A DNA stretch of 64,000 nt from Vampirovibrionales bacterium (lineage in GTDB: Bacteria > Cyanobacteriota > Vampirovibrionia > Vampirovibrionales > Vampirovibrionaceae): positions 248,001-312,000 of the forward strand of contig JAJCZA010000005.1 in NCBI GenBank assembly GCA_029262635.1, read 5' to 3'. The notes under the pieces are model-generated. The model had not been told where the DNA came from and searched no databases. It was given only the letters and a program-made list of their open reading frames with translations. The position numbers were made by a program, and so were the translations under genes. Positions 17,396 through 25,661 of the stretch are shown in pieces; within the stretch, counting starts at the first letter, position 1; the number at the start of each line of letters is the position of its first letter.

Positions 17396-19372
17396 GTGAA
17401 TAAAGCCGTTTATTCCAAATGGGCGACCCGTGTGTTCACCGCACTGGACGGTTTCGCCACCAACCTGTTACATGCCGAAGCGTATCAGGCGGAGCAAAAA
17501 CGCCATGCGGACAAAAAACCAACCCGCTCTCGCTTACTCGTGCCCGAAGACGATGTACGCCATCTCATGACCTCCGCCCAGTCACTGGAAGATATTTGGC
17601 GCTTTTTTATCAAACGACTGAACACCAGCTCCAATCCGGATTTAATGTGCTTCTCCGTACTGGATGATAGCAACGATTACATCCGTATTAAGTTCTTATC
17701 ACCCCAATCCCTCGAAAAAACGTTTGACTCGCCCATTATTTCCATGGCCTACCGAGACAACCACCTGGTTCAGGCCGCCATCAAAAAGGACACCACTTTT
17801 ACCTCTCGGCTAGATACCTTAGGTGAACACATTTCCCCCTACTTTGAACCTTCTCAAGCCAAAAACCTCAATATTTTTACCGTCCCCTTTATCGCAGATG
17901 GCCGCAGTGTCGCCATGATCACCCTCGGGTTTTCAGAAGTCGACGCGTTCTCTCAGGCCAAACTCTCTTACGTGTACACCCTCCGGGATCAAATCGCCCA
18001 ACTCGTTTGGAACCTAACTTTAAAAGAACGGATGAGTTGCCAAACTCAGGTGGATACCCTAACCGGCCTGCTCACCCACTCCTACTTTCAGCAAGTTCTA
18101 AGCATGGAACTGGAGAAAACCCATCATCAAAACAGCGCCCTAACCACCATGATTCTGGATATTAATAACCTTCAGGACATTAACCACGATCTGGGCCATT
18201 CAGCAGGTGACGAAGCCATTTGCCACCTGGCCTCCACCATTCGTCGGTTTATCCGAGGGGTCGATACGGTGGCCCGGTACGGTGGTAACGAGATTGTGGT
18301 TCTCTTACCCGAAACGGATCCGACCGCTGCCGATCAAGTTGCCCAACGATTTTTAAACGGCTTAAAAGACAATATTCCCGACTACCTACAGGACATTTCA
18401 GCTAACGTCGGCTATGCAACCTTTCCCCATGACACCAAAAACAGGGAAAATCTCCTAAAATATACCGAGCAAGCCCTCCACCTCGCCAAGTTCAAGGGCG
18501 GAAAAACCGATACATCCGCCCGAGTGGCCTACCGAGAAACCAAACAGATTAACGATAAAACCGTGTTAGAAGTCTTTGCCTCTCACGTGGCCAAGAAATA
18601 CAACAACCACAAGATTTTCGAAGAACTCCAGAATGTGGTGGAACAAAAAGGGAATTTCGCCAACGCGGCCAACGTCTCTCCCGAACACATGATGTTGGAA
18701 ACCATTGGTTCCCTTGCCGGTGCGCTGGATGCCAAAGATCAGTACACTCGAGGACACTCTCAGGCCGTAGCCAACTACGCCGTGGCTCTGTGTCATGCAC
18801 TGGACTTAGAAGCTCACGAAGTCGAGCAAATTCGTCTGGCGGCCTTTCTCCACGACATTGGAAAAATTGGTATCCCGGAAAGCATCCTATGCAAAGCCGG
18901 CCCCCTTAACGAAAAAGAGTGGGAAGTTATGAAACGTCACCCGGTCATTGGCGCTCGTCAGATTCTCGCCCCAGTGACGGCTTTAAAAGAGATTTTACCC
19001 ATGGTGGAATACCACCATGAGAACTGGGATGGAACGGGTTACCCGGAAGGGTTAAAAGGTGAAAGCATTCCACTAGGTGCCCGGATTGTCTCTATTGTAG
19101 ATGCTTTCCACGGCCTAACCTCTGATCGTTCCTATCGAAAGGCCCTGCCCATTGATCAAGCCGCTAACATCCTTCTTGATGGCGCTCACACCAAATGGGA
19201 CCCCCACCTGGTCAACGTCTTCATCAAAATCCTCAACATCGCCACCCCAAAAGCTGAGGACCTTGAGAGCGATCACGAGGCCGAAACCACAGCCCCATCG
19301 GCGCCCCAACCGACAACCACCACCGAGCCGGAGCTCTCCGCTCCAGCCAATGTTCAAACGAAAGCCAGCTAA
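17396..19372 (+). CDS. GAF-like / degenerate GGDEF / HD-GYP protein
   Basis: A 658-residue cytoplasmic signalling protein. Residues about 50-215 look like a GAF-type sensor. A GGDEF domain follows (DTLTGLLTHSYFQ, LDINNLQDINHDLGHSAGDEAI), but the catalytic motif reads GGNEI near residue 294: the acidic third position is Asn, so cyclase activity is probably lost. The C-terminal HD-GYP domain is complete: GHSQAVANYAV, HDIGKIG (residue 486), HHENWDGTGYPEGL (547) and VDAFHGLTSDRSYR. It is therefore expected to break down cyclic di-GMP, with the GGDEF domain perhaps sensing GTP. A Pro/Thr-rich tail ends the protein. The start is GTG with a poor Shine-Dalgarno. Confidence 0.9.
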   Translation: MNKAVYSKWATRVFTALDGFATNLLHAEAYQAEQKRHADKKPTRSRLLVPEDDVRHLMTSAQSLEDIWRFFIKRLNTSSNPDLMCFSVLDDSNDYIRIKFLSPQSLEKTFDSPIISMAYRDNHLVQAAIKKDTTFTSRLDTLGEHISPYFEPSQAKNLNIFTVPFIADGRSVAMITLGFSEVDAFSQAKLSYVYTLRDQIAQLVWNLTLKERMSCQTQVDTLTGLLTHSYFQQVLSMELEKTHHQNSALTTMILDINNLQDINHDLGHSAGDEAICHLASTIRRFIRGVDTVARYGGNEIVVLLPETDPTAADQVAQRFLNGLKDNIPDYLQDISANVGYATFPHDTKNRENLLKYTEQALHLAKFKGGKTDTSARVAYRETKQINDKTVLEVFASHVAKKYNNHKIFEELQNVVEQKGNFANAANVSPEHMMLETIGSLAGALDAKDQYTRGHSQAVANYAVALCHALDLEAHEVEQIRLAAFLHDIGKIGIPESILCKAGPLNEKEWEVMKRHPVIGARQILAPVTALKEILPMVEYHHENWDGTGYPEGLKGESIPLGARIVSIVDAFHGLTSDRSYRKALPIDQAANILLDGAHTKWDPHLVNVFIKILNIATPKAEDLESDHEAETTAPSAPQPTTTTEPELSAPANVQTKAS

Positions 19373-19588
19373 ACAAACGCAAGTCCCGCATTGACGCCAA
19401 GTTCTAGACAAAAAATTTTAAAATTTTACTGAAAGTTGCCCTAGTCAATCAGTAACGATCGTACGTTATAAAAAACTCCTTAATTCAAGCATCATAAACG
19501 CTATTATTGTTTTAACAACATACCACCTGTTAAAAGCGGGGCATAGCGAATAACGTTTACGACGCCCACAGCCTTTTCTCACGTTAAG

Positions 19589-19618
19589 TTGACACTAAGA
19601 CAGCGGGTTGGGTACAAT
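19589..19618 (+). promoter_or_regulatory. Sigma-70 promoter of the rpoZ-like gene
   Basis: A consensus TTGACA (19589-19594) and TACAAT (19613-19618) with an 18-base spacer, 39 bases upstream of the ATG. One of the best promoters in the window. Confidence 0.8.
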
Positions 19619-19657
19619 GAATGGTTCATCTATTAGAGTAGCCGGAGAGAAGATCTT

Positions 19658-19891
19658 ATGTCCTCAACCATCACCCAAATCGCATGCGACCTCAACGAAG
19701 AAGTCGAAAATCGCTATTTTCTCGTTCTCCAAATTGCAGAACTGGCCAAACGTTTGCTGGAAGACGCCAAAGAGAAACAGCACAACGACCCCTTTTCCTC
19801 CATCGGCAGTACCTCGTCCGAAAAAGTAATTTATCAGGCGCTTATTATGAAGGGCAGTGAGATCGACATCGGCAACGGCCTGATCGGCTAA
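19658..19891 (+). CDS. rpoZ: Probable RNA polymerase omega subunit
   Basis: A 77-residue protein. ENRYFLVLQIAELAKRLLEDA matches the first helices of omega (NRY/F-LV-IA-RA pattern), and SSEKVIYQALIMKGSEIDI matches the later helix that contacts the beta-prime C-terminus (KP-QAI-EI pattern). Omega aids folding and assembly of beta-prime and in some bacteria contributes to ppGpp sensing. GGAGA lies 9 bases before the ATG, and a consensus promoter is at 19589. The final residues diverge from better-known omegas, so the call rests on pattern and length only. Confidence 0.65.
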   Translation: MSSTITQIACDLNEEVENRYFLVLQIAELAKRLLEDAKEKQHNDPFSSIGSTSSEKVIYQALIMKGSEIDIGNGLIG

Positions 19892-19909
19892 CCACAAAGC
19901 AGTTTAACG

Positions 19910-20722
19910 TTAAACGTTCGCCTTCTCAGAAGCTTTTTCCGTGCCTTCCATTAAAAGAGAAGGCCCCGGTTCCTGTTTGATCGCCACACGGCCAGTGCCA
20001 TCCACTCGATTGAGCATGATTTTCAGATTATGTTTAGCGATGTACTCATCTACAGCGTCTCGAGCGCCCTGCCAATCGCCATAATCGTCAATAATCAATA
20101 CGCCACCAACCGCTAGCCTGGGAAATAAGTGTTCTAGTTCATGCCGGGTGGACTCGTACCAATCCGTATCCAGACGTAGCAAAGCAATATCCCCTTGAGG
20201 CATTTTATCTGGAATCGTCTCCTCCACCATGCCCTTAATCAGATGGACTCTTTCCATCGGGTAGCCCGTGGTTTTAATGTTGGCCGTCACATCTTCCAGC
20301 GATGCGTAACACCATGTATTAACACCACCCTGAGTTTGCGACTCTTCCCACTTCCCCTGAGCGGTATCACCTGTCCGAGAAATATCTTTCTCTGTCGGAG
20401 GAGACATCCCCTCATACGTATCAAAAAGGAACATGTCTCGGTTCGTCTCCTTTTGTTCCATAAGCGTTAGCGCCGCCGCCATAGAACTTCCTCCCCGCCA
20501 TACGCCACACTCAACAATAGCACCCGGCACCTGATGGCGCACTAGGTATTCTACCGCTTTATACACACTATAAATCCGGGCATTGGAAGTCATGGTATAG
20601 GGACGCACTTGATTAACGATCCTTAAAGCCTCCGGTTCAAAATCTCGGGGAATATATCGAGAAACCTCGTACCCTAGTTGATGCGCCATTTTTTTAATCA
20701 GTTTAATGAGTCCTTTTTTCAT
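19910..20722 (-). CDS. TylF/MycF-type O-methyltransferase
   Basis: A 270-residue SAM-dependent methyltransferase of the macrocin O-methyltransferase (TylF) family, whose members methylate hydroxyls of sugars and natural products. SAM-binding motif I is VECGVWRGGSSM; FLFDTYEGMSPP, LLRLDTDWYESTRH and IIDDYGDWQGARDAVDEY are the family's acidic and metal-binding signatures. The N-terminus is basic (MKKGLIKLIKKMAHQLG). The substrate is unknown; a surface sugar is a reasonable guess. It is a single gene, convergent with the omega gene. Confidence 0.85.
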   Translation of the reverse strand: MKKGLIKLIKKMAHQLGYEVSRYIPRDFEPEALRIVNQVRPYTMTSNARIYSVYKAVEYLVRHQVPGAIVECGVWRGGSSMAAALTLMEQKETNRDMFLFDTYEGMSPPTEKDISRTGDTAQGKWEESQTQGGVNTWCYASLEDVTANIKTTGYPMERVHLIKGMVEETIPDKMPQGDIALLRLDTDWYESTRHELEHLFPRLAVGGVLIIDDYGDWQGARDAVDEYIAKHNLKIMLNRVDGTGRVAIKQEPGPSLLMEGTEKASEKANV

Positions 20723-21200
20723 ACCCAGCCCTTTTTCTCTTCTTTTTTACAAGTCACACATTTTTCACAGAAAGCTTGTTCATTGGCTTTCGGGTACACT
20801 AACGCACCCACTCTGATTTTATCTTACACAGCTTCCAACCAAAGCGCATAACCCAAACAGCCGAACTCGTCATTAAACTCAAATTTTTTTTACGCTCACA
20901 ATTGCAACAACAATTTAACAAATTTTCGTTGCAATTTCATCTCTATACCTAGAAAAACATTAAATAAAAAGCTATACTGTCTTCATAAGGTGTTTGCGTT
21001 AAACCCTTTGTGTTGGTGAGAAAAATAACGGACTGTTCGATTTTTAGGTCAACTTTCGTGAGGTAAAAACAGATTCGTCTTTAGTTGCACCGTTATTTTC
21101 TCGATTGCCCCCTCGTCTGACACTAAAAACGGATACGTAAGATAAGATACACCCGAAGTAAGTGCTGTTTCACTTTTTCGGGAAGGAGGATCCATTAGCA
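20723..21200. other. Non-coding region with two inverted repeats
   Basis: No convincing gene. It contains AATTGCAAC (20900-20908) and GTTGCAATT (20928-20936), a perfect 9-bp inverted repeat with a 19-base spacer. Further on, GAGAAAAATAACGG (21018-21031) can pair with CCGTTATTTTCTC (21090-21102) with one bulged A across a 58-base interior. TATACT at 20973-20978 is a possible -10. The second repeat would lie in the leader RNA of the small gene at 21201. Confidence 0.5.
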
Positions 21201-21392
21201 ATGAATCGTAACCATCGTTTTGACCCCTTTGATACGCATGGCGGCAAGTATAGTAGCCATAAAATTCCAAAATGGCAGGCGCACAATGCGGATTTACTGG
21301 ATTACATGCACGAAGACGATGATTTTAGAGTAGAACCCCTATCCCTGGAGACCTTCCATTCGGCTCCTGAGAAGCTGGTGTCAGAGACCTAA
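21201..21392 (+). CDS. Small acidic protein, unknown function (63 aa)
   Basis: A 63-residue hydrophilic protein (MNRNHRFDPFDTHGGKYSSH start; acidic LDYMHEDDDFRVEPLS middle). The start at 21201 was chosen because AAGGAGG lies 11 bases upstream; the open frame itself runs back to 21162. There is no signal peptide or family match. It is followed by a hairpin terminator, so it looks like a complete single-gene unit with a long, structured leader. Confidence 0.55.
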   Translation: MNRNHRFDPFDTHGGKYSSHKIPKWQAHNADLLDYMHEDDDFRVEPLSLETFHSAPEKLVSET

Positions 21393-21439
21393 ATTCAAGT
21401 CAAAGCCTTAGATAAATACTTTTTTATTAACTAAATTAC

Positions 21440-21478
21440 GCCGGGAATGGCTTTGCTGTTCTCGGCAACGCTTTTCTC
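21440..21478 (+). terminator. Hairpin terminator after the 63-aa gene
   Basis: GCCGGGAA (21440-21447) pairs with TTCTCGGC (21459-21466), eight pairs with one G-U and an 11-base loop. A pyrimidine-rich stretch follows. Confidence 0.5.
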
Positions 21479-21564
21479 TTCCTTCAATATCCCCCTTATA
21501 AAAACCTTGACCTCCCTAACAGACTTCTCAATACGAAAAGGTGCATTTTATGTAAAATAGGGGG

Positions 21565-23496
21565 ATGAAAGACTTTTTAGGCGATTTTTTAAATCAAATT
21601 AACCACTACAATCAAGTGGTTGATGACTATAAAAAAGCCACTGACGCCGCACCCGACCATGCGTTGGCTTTTGTCAACTGGGGTATTCAACTGGCACAAG
21701 AGGGTCAGATAGAAGCCGCTCTGGAAAAGTTTGAAAAGGCCGCTACCATGGCACCTGATCGTGCCGAATGCTATACCAACTGGGGGGTTGCGCTGGCCAA
21801 GGTAAACCGACTGGACGATGCCATTGAAAAATTTAAAACCGCCGCCCGGTACGCTCCCGATGCCATGGGTAATTTTATCCTCTGGGGCGCCGCACTCGTG
21901 GAAAAAGGCGAGACAGAAGAAGCAAAGAAAAAATACGAACAGGCCATTGAAACGGCCCCACAGAGCCCGGAACCGTTTGTCAACTGGGGTATTGCACTCG
22001 CGCGGGTTGGCGAATACCACAGTGCCATCAAACAGTTTAAAGCCGCTCTGGCCCTTCGTCGGTACCAACCACAGGTCTATTTTCTCTGGGGTGCCGTCTT
22101 AGCCGAACTGGAAGACTATTCGGAAGCCATCGAGAAATTCAAAATCACCCTGCGCCATGTCCCAAAACATGCTGAAGCCACTTACTTCTGGAGTGTCGCC
22201 CTCAACCGGCTGGGACATCACGAGGAGGCCATTGAAATTTCCAGAAAAGCACTGGCCCTAAACGCCGACCGTCCCGAAGTCTATATGAACCTTGGCGATG
22301 CCTTGGCAAACACCCAACGCTTGGACGTGGCCATCGCCAACTATCGCCATGCGCTCATGCTGAACCCTGACCTGGCTGAAGCGTATAAAAGCTGGGGAAT
22401 CGCCCTCATCAAACTTAAAAAATACGACGAAGCCTTTAAAAAATTTGAAAAAGCCCTTGCGTTGAATCCCGAAGTTGAAGACGTTTACGCCCAATGGGGA
22501 TCGGCTCTGGTCGAACAAAAACAATATAAGGAAGCCTTGCCCTACCTGGACAAAGCCCATGCCACCGATCCTGAAAATGCGGATGTGTTACTCAATTGGT
22601 CGCTGGCATTAATTCGACTTGGCATTACAGATTTAGCACTCGACAAGCTCTTTGAAGTGGAAAGTCTGGAACGCTGGAACCCGAACGTTCATTATCTGTT
22701 GGGCACCCACTATCTGGGACTGGAAAATTATGAAAAAGCCATTGACCACTTGAAAAAAACCATCGCTGAAGATCCAGAATTTGAAGATGCGGCTATTAAT
22801 TTGGCACTGGCCTACTGCGAAGTAGACAACCCTCAAGAAGCCATCCGCACCATCCGTCCTGTTATCCGGAAATCTCCCGAGGATCCAAAAGCCAATTTTT
22901 TCTACGGGACGATTTTATACCGTTGCGCTGAGGAGAACGACTGGAAAGACGCCATTAGCCGTCTCACCCAAGCTATCGAACTGGCTGATATCCAAAACCA
23001 GCCCTATCCGGAGCCTCGTATCGCACTAGGCGAGATCCGAATCAAGCAGAAAGAATTCTCCCAAGCACAAACGTTACTGGAAGCGGCCCTAACCATGGAT
23101 GAATCCAGCTTCCCGGCGCACTATTTACTCGGGCTGGCCCACTTCCGTCAAGGACAGAAAACCGGCGAGAAAGCTCTTTTAACTCAAGCCCTTCAGCAAG
23201 TCAATCAAGCCCTTACTCTGGCCCCAAACCACTTAGAAGCCTTGTCATTACAAGCCTACATCCAAAGTGCTCTAAGCGAGACACCTATCAAGACCCTTGA
23301 ACAAGCGTTCAACGACCTCATCCAGCATGAGTCTTCGCCTTTTGTTCTCGAAGAAGTCGGGCTCCTTCGGTTTTACGAGGCGAAAGCCTTAAAAGAATTG
23401 GGTGTACTCGATAAAAGTAAACAACACCACGATGAAGCCCTTCGCCTGGCTCCTCACATCGCATCTCAATATGACACAACCCTCTTTGCCGGTTGA
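21565..23496 (+). CDS. Large tetratricopeptide repeat protein
   Basis: A 643-residue protein made almost wholly of TPR units of about 34 residues from residue 25 on, at least a dozen by eye (for example NWGIQLAQEGQIEAALEKF, NLGDALANTQRLDVAIANY). The Trp-Gly at the start of several helices (NWG, LWG, QWG) is a repeated local variant. No signal peptide or catalytic domain is seen, so it is probably a cytoplasmic scaffold. The ATG follows a GGGG run and a TGTAAAAT element (21551-21558), implying a very short leader. Partners are unknown. The DUF561 gene follows in the same direction about 100 bases later. Confidence 0.88.
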   Translation: MKDFLGDFLNQINHYNQVVDDYKKATDAAPDHALAFVNWGIQLAQEGQIEAALEKFEKAATMAPDRAECYTNWGVALAKVNRLDDAIEKFKTAARYAPDAMGNFILWGAALVEKGETEEAKKKYEQAIETAPQSPEPFVNWGIALARVGEYHSAIKQFKAALALRRYQPQVYFLWGAVLAELEDYSEAIEKFKITLRHVPKHAEATYFWSVALNRLGHHEEAIEISRKALALNADRPEVYMNLGDALANTQRLDVAIANYRHALMLNPDLAEAYKSWGIALIKLKKYDEAFKKFEKALALNPEVEDVYAQWGSALVEQKQYKEALPYLDKAHATDPENADVLLNWSLALIRLGITDLALDKLFEVESLERWNPNVHYLLGTHYLGLENYEKAIDHLKKTIAEDPEFEDAAINLALAYCEVDNPQEAIRTIRPVIRKSPEDPKANFFYGTILYRCAEENDWKDAISRLTQAIELADIQNQPYPEPRIALGEIRIKQKEFSQAQTLLEAALTMDESSFPAHYLLGLAHFRQGQKTGEKALLTQALQQVNQALTLAPNHLEALSLQAYIQSALSETPIKTLEQAFNDLIQHESSPFVLEEVGLLRFYEAKALKELGVLDKSKQHHDEALRLAPHIASQYDTTLFAG

Positions 23497-23597
23497 CAGG
23501 CTCTATGACCATTAGGAATAATAAAACTCACATCCAACCCTTTATCTTATTCTATTTATTATCCGTTATATTCACTTTAGGGAGACTGAACAACACT

Positions 23598-24362
23598 ATG
23601 CTTTCAAGAACACAGCGCTTAATCACCGCCCTTCAAAACAAACAGGCGGTAAAAGTCATTGCCGGTATTACCAACACCCATCTACCCCACGTCCTTGCCG
23701 TGGTTCAGGCCGCCACCGAAGCCAACGCCACGGCCGTAGATATTGCCTCAGAACCAACTATCGTACGGGCCGTCCGTCAGGCTACAGACTTGCCCGTTTT
23801 CGTTTCAGACATCGACCCCAACGCTTTGGCGCAAGCCGCCAGCAACGGAGCTGATGTGGTGGAATTGGGCAACTACGATGGTCTCTACGCTCAAGGGCAA
23901 TTTTTCAGTCATGACGACGTACTTCGCCTCACCAAAGAAACGTTGGCACTTATTCTCGAAACCACCCTTCTTTCCGTCACCATCCCCGGTCACCTGAGCC
24001 TTGACACCCAAATTCGGATGGCTCAGGAATTAGAAGCCATGGGTGCCCACATGATCCAAACTGAAGGCGCTTCAAGGGCATTAGCCACTGAACCCAGCGT
24101 AACCACGCTATCGGCTAATGAAAAAGCCGAAATCACCCTAAACAACACCCGAGTGTTGGCCCGTAGCACTACCCTGCCAGTTATTACCGCCAGTGGTATT
24201 ACGGTTAAAAACGCCACTCAGGCCCTTGATATGGGTGCCGCCGGTGTGGGTGTGGGTTCCACCATAAATCAGCTCACCGAAGTGGCGCCCATGGTTGAAG
24301 TCATTCAAGCCCTAATGGCGCAGGTGAACACCCATCAACCTAACGTTTCGCTTACCGCCTAG
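23598..24362 (+). CDS. DUF561/Ycf23 family protein
   Basis: A 254-residue TIM-barrel-like protein. KVIAGITNTHLPHVLAVVQAA, ATAVDIASEP, VFVSDIDP, ADVVELGNYDGLY, LLSVTIPGHLSLDTQ, GAHMIQTEGA and AAGVGVGSTINQL follow the whole length of the DUF561/Ycf23 family, known from cyanobacteria and red-algal plastids. Its biochemical function is unknown; the fold suggests binding of a phosphate-containing ligand. The start is taken at ATG 23598, where similarity begins; the frame is open back to 23493. AGGGAG lies 13 bases upstream. A strong terminator follows. Together with the oxidoreductase at 49200-50207 it is the best lineage marker here. Confidence 0.85.
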   Translation: MLSRTQRLITALQNKQAVKVIAGITNTHLPHVLAVVQAATEANATAVDIASEPTIVRAVRQATDLPVFVSDIDPNALAQAASNGADVVELGNYDGLYAQGQFFSHDDVLRLTKETLALILETTLLSVTIPGHLSLDTQIRMAQELEAMGAHMIQTEGASRALATEPSVTTLSANEKAEITLNNTRVLARSTTLPVITASGITVKNATQALDMGAAGVGVGSTINQLTEVAPMVEVIQALMAQVNTHQPNVSLTA

Positions 24363-24386
24363 GGTTATTTCCCTTCCTCTTTTATC

Positions 24387-24423
24387 ACCGGGCCGTTTTT
24401 AAACTAAAAGACGGCCCGGTTTA
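24387..24423 (+). terminator. Terminator after the DUF561 gene
   Basis: ACCGGGCCGT and ACGGCCCGGT form a perfect 10-bp GC-rich stem with a 14-base loop, ending in TTTACT. Confidence 0.85.
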
Positions 24424-24897
24424 CTAATTTTGAACGTTCACCCATCAAGAAAAAAGGCTTAGCCCCGATCTCAAACCAAGCCAGCCATAAACATAAAAAA
24501 ATTCAATAGGACTCTTTTTGATATAAAGATTAAACCACGACATTGGAAGTCTCAGCTCTTCAAGCGCTTCCCGTGATTTTTAGAAAATCAAGTTAAGAAT
24601 ATTAAAAACAAGAAAATCGGGGCGTTTCAATCATACCGTCTGTCTTTCTTACTCTGATCAATTTTAACAAAATGTCACGGGGTTTTTACCCTAAGAATCC
24701 CATGGGCTTTGTTATAATAAAATCTGCTTAAAGCAAAACACAACGCAATGATACAGTTTTACCCGAGGAACACACCACTCCCGGTAAGGCTGTTTTTCTT
24801 TTGGAGGTTTTTTAAACAGGCCGTTTGTTTCCTTACAAGACTTCCGGTAAAATCAAACCAACTTCCAGCATAACGTGCCAACGAAAGCCCTTCCTCC
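24424..24897. other. Non-coding region upstream of uppS
   Basis: No gene found. Visible elements are the palindrome TGAACGTTCA (24431-24440), the 17-bp perfect dyad TGATTTTTAGAAAATCA (24574-24590), which resembles a metalloregulator box, and a TATAAT (24713-24718) that could start a leader of about 175 bases ahead of uppS. No known riboswitch pattern was recognised in that leader. Confidence 0.4.
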
Positions 24898-25650
24898 ATG
24901 CCCTCTCCCTCTCTCCTAAGCCAACATCAAGCAACCATCGAGAAACTTATCGAAGCCGGTAAGCTTGGTCACGTGGCTATTATCATGGACGGCAACCGGC
25001 GGTGGGCTCAAGAACGTTACCTTCCCAAAGCAGTCGGCCATGGCGAAGGCGTCAGAACGCTAAAAAAACTGGTTGAGTTCGCAGGTCAAATCCAACTAGG
25101 TGTTCTCACGGTTTATGCATTTTCCACCGAAAACTGGAATCGGGAGAAAACCGAAGTCGACGTTCTCATGAAGCTATTTGTGGAAACCATCCATAAAGAG
25201 TTGGATCACCTCTGTCAGAATAACGTTCGCCTCCGATTCATCGGTGACCTATCGGCGTTTTCTAAAGGATTACAAACACAAATCCATCAAGCCATGGTCA
25301 AAACAGAGAACAACACCGGCCTGTGCCTTCAGATCGCTCTAAACTACGGTGGCCGTCATGACATTGTTCAAGCGGTTCAAGTGTTAGCTCAACAGGTTCA
25401 GACAGGTACCCTTCAGCCCGAAGAAATTACCGAGGAGCAGCTCAGTCGCCTCCTATATACACAAGAAACACCGGATCCCGATCTACTCATTCGCACGGGC
25501 GGTGAATATCGCCTGAGCAATTACCTCCTTTGGCAATCCGCTTATGCTGAACTTTATATAACAGACACCCTCTGGCCCGACTTTACCCCCGACGAGTTGA
25601 CGAAGGCGTTAGTTGAATTTTCCAACCGGCAACGGCGTTACGGCAAGTAA
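24898..25650 (+). CDS. uppS: Isoprenyl transferase (undecaprenyl diphosphate synthase)
   Basis: Condenses isopentenyl diphosphate units in cis onto farnesyl diphosphate to make the C55 carrier for peptidoglycan and glycans. The 250-residue product has HVAIIMDGNRRWAQ (catalytic Asp), GHGEGVRTLKKL, TVYAFSTENW, ALNYGGRHDI and the C-terminal PDLLIRTGGEYRLSNYLLWQSAYAE split around the substrate-binding Arg residues. The ATG at 24898 leaves a slightly long N-terminus and has no clear Shine-Dalgarno. Its lipid product would serve the glycosylation cassette at 57313-61065. Confidence 0.95.
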   Translation: MPSPSLLSQHQATIEKLIEAGKLGHVAIIMDGNRRWAQERYLPKAVGHGEGVRTLKKLVEFAGQIQLGVLTVYAFSTENWNREKTEVDVLMKLFVETIHKELDHLCQNNVRLRFIGDLSAFSKGLQTQIHQAMVKTENNTGLCLQIALNYGGRHDIVQAVQVLAQQVQTGTLQPEEITEEQLSRLLYTQETPDPDLLIRTGGEYRLSNYLLWQSAYAELYITDTLWPDFTPDELTKALVEFSNRQRRYGK

Positions 25651-25661
25651 CCCAAAGCCCC

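Noticed and set aside
19964-20722. Reading the methyltransferase as part of an antibiotic cluster
   Set aside because: There are no biosynthetic neighbours, and TylF-type enzymes are common in surface-sugar contexts.
21049-21270. Minus-strand 73-codon frame
   Set aside because: It overlaps the better supported small gene at 21201, which has AAGGAGG, and no start signal is present.
24719-24897. Riboswitch in the uppS leader
   Set aside because: The leader is long, but no known aptamer pattern could be recognised.
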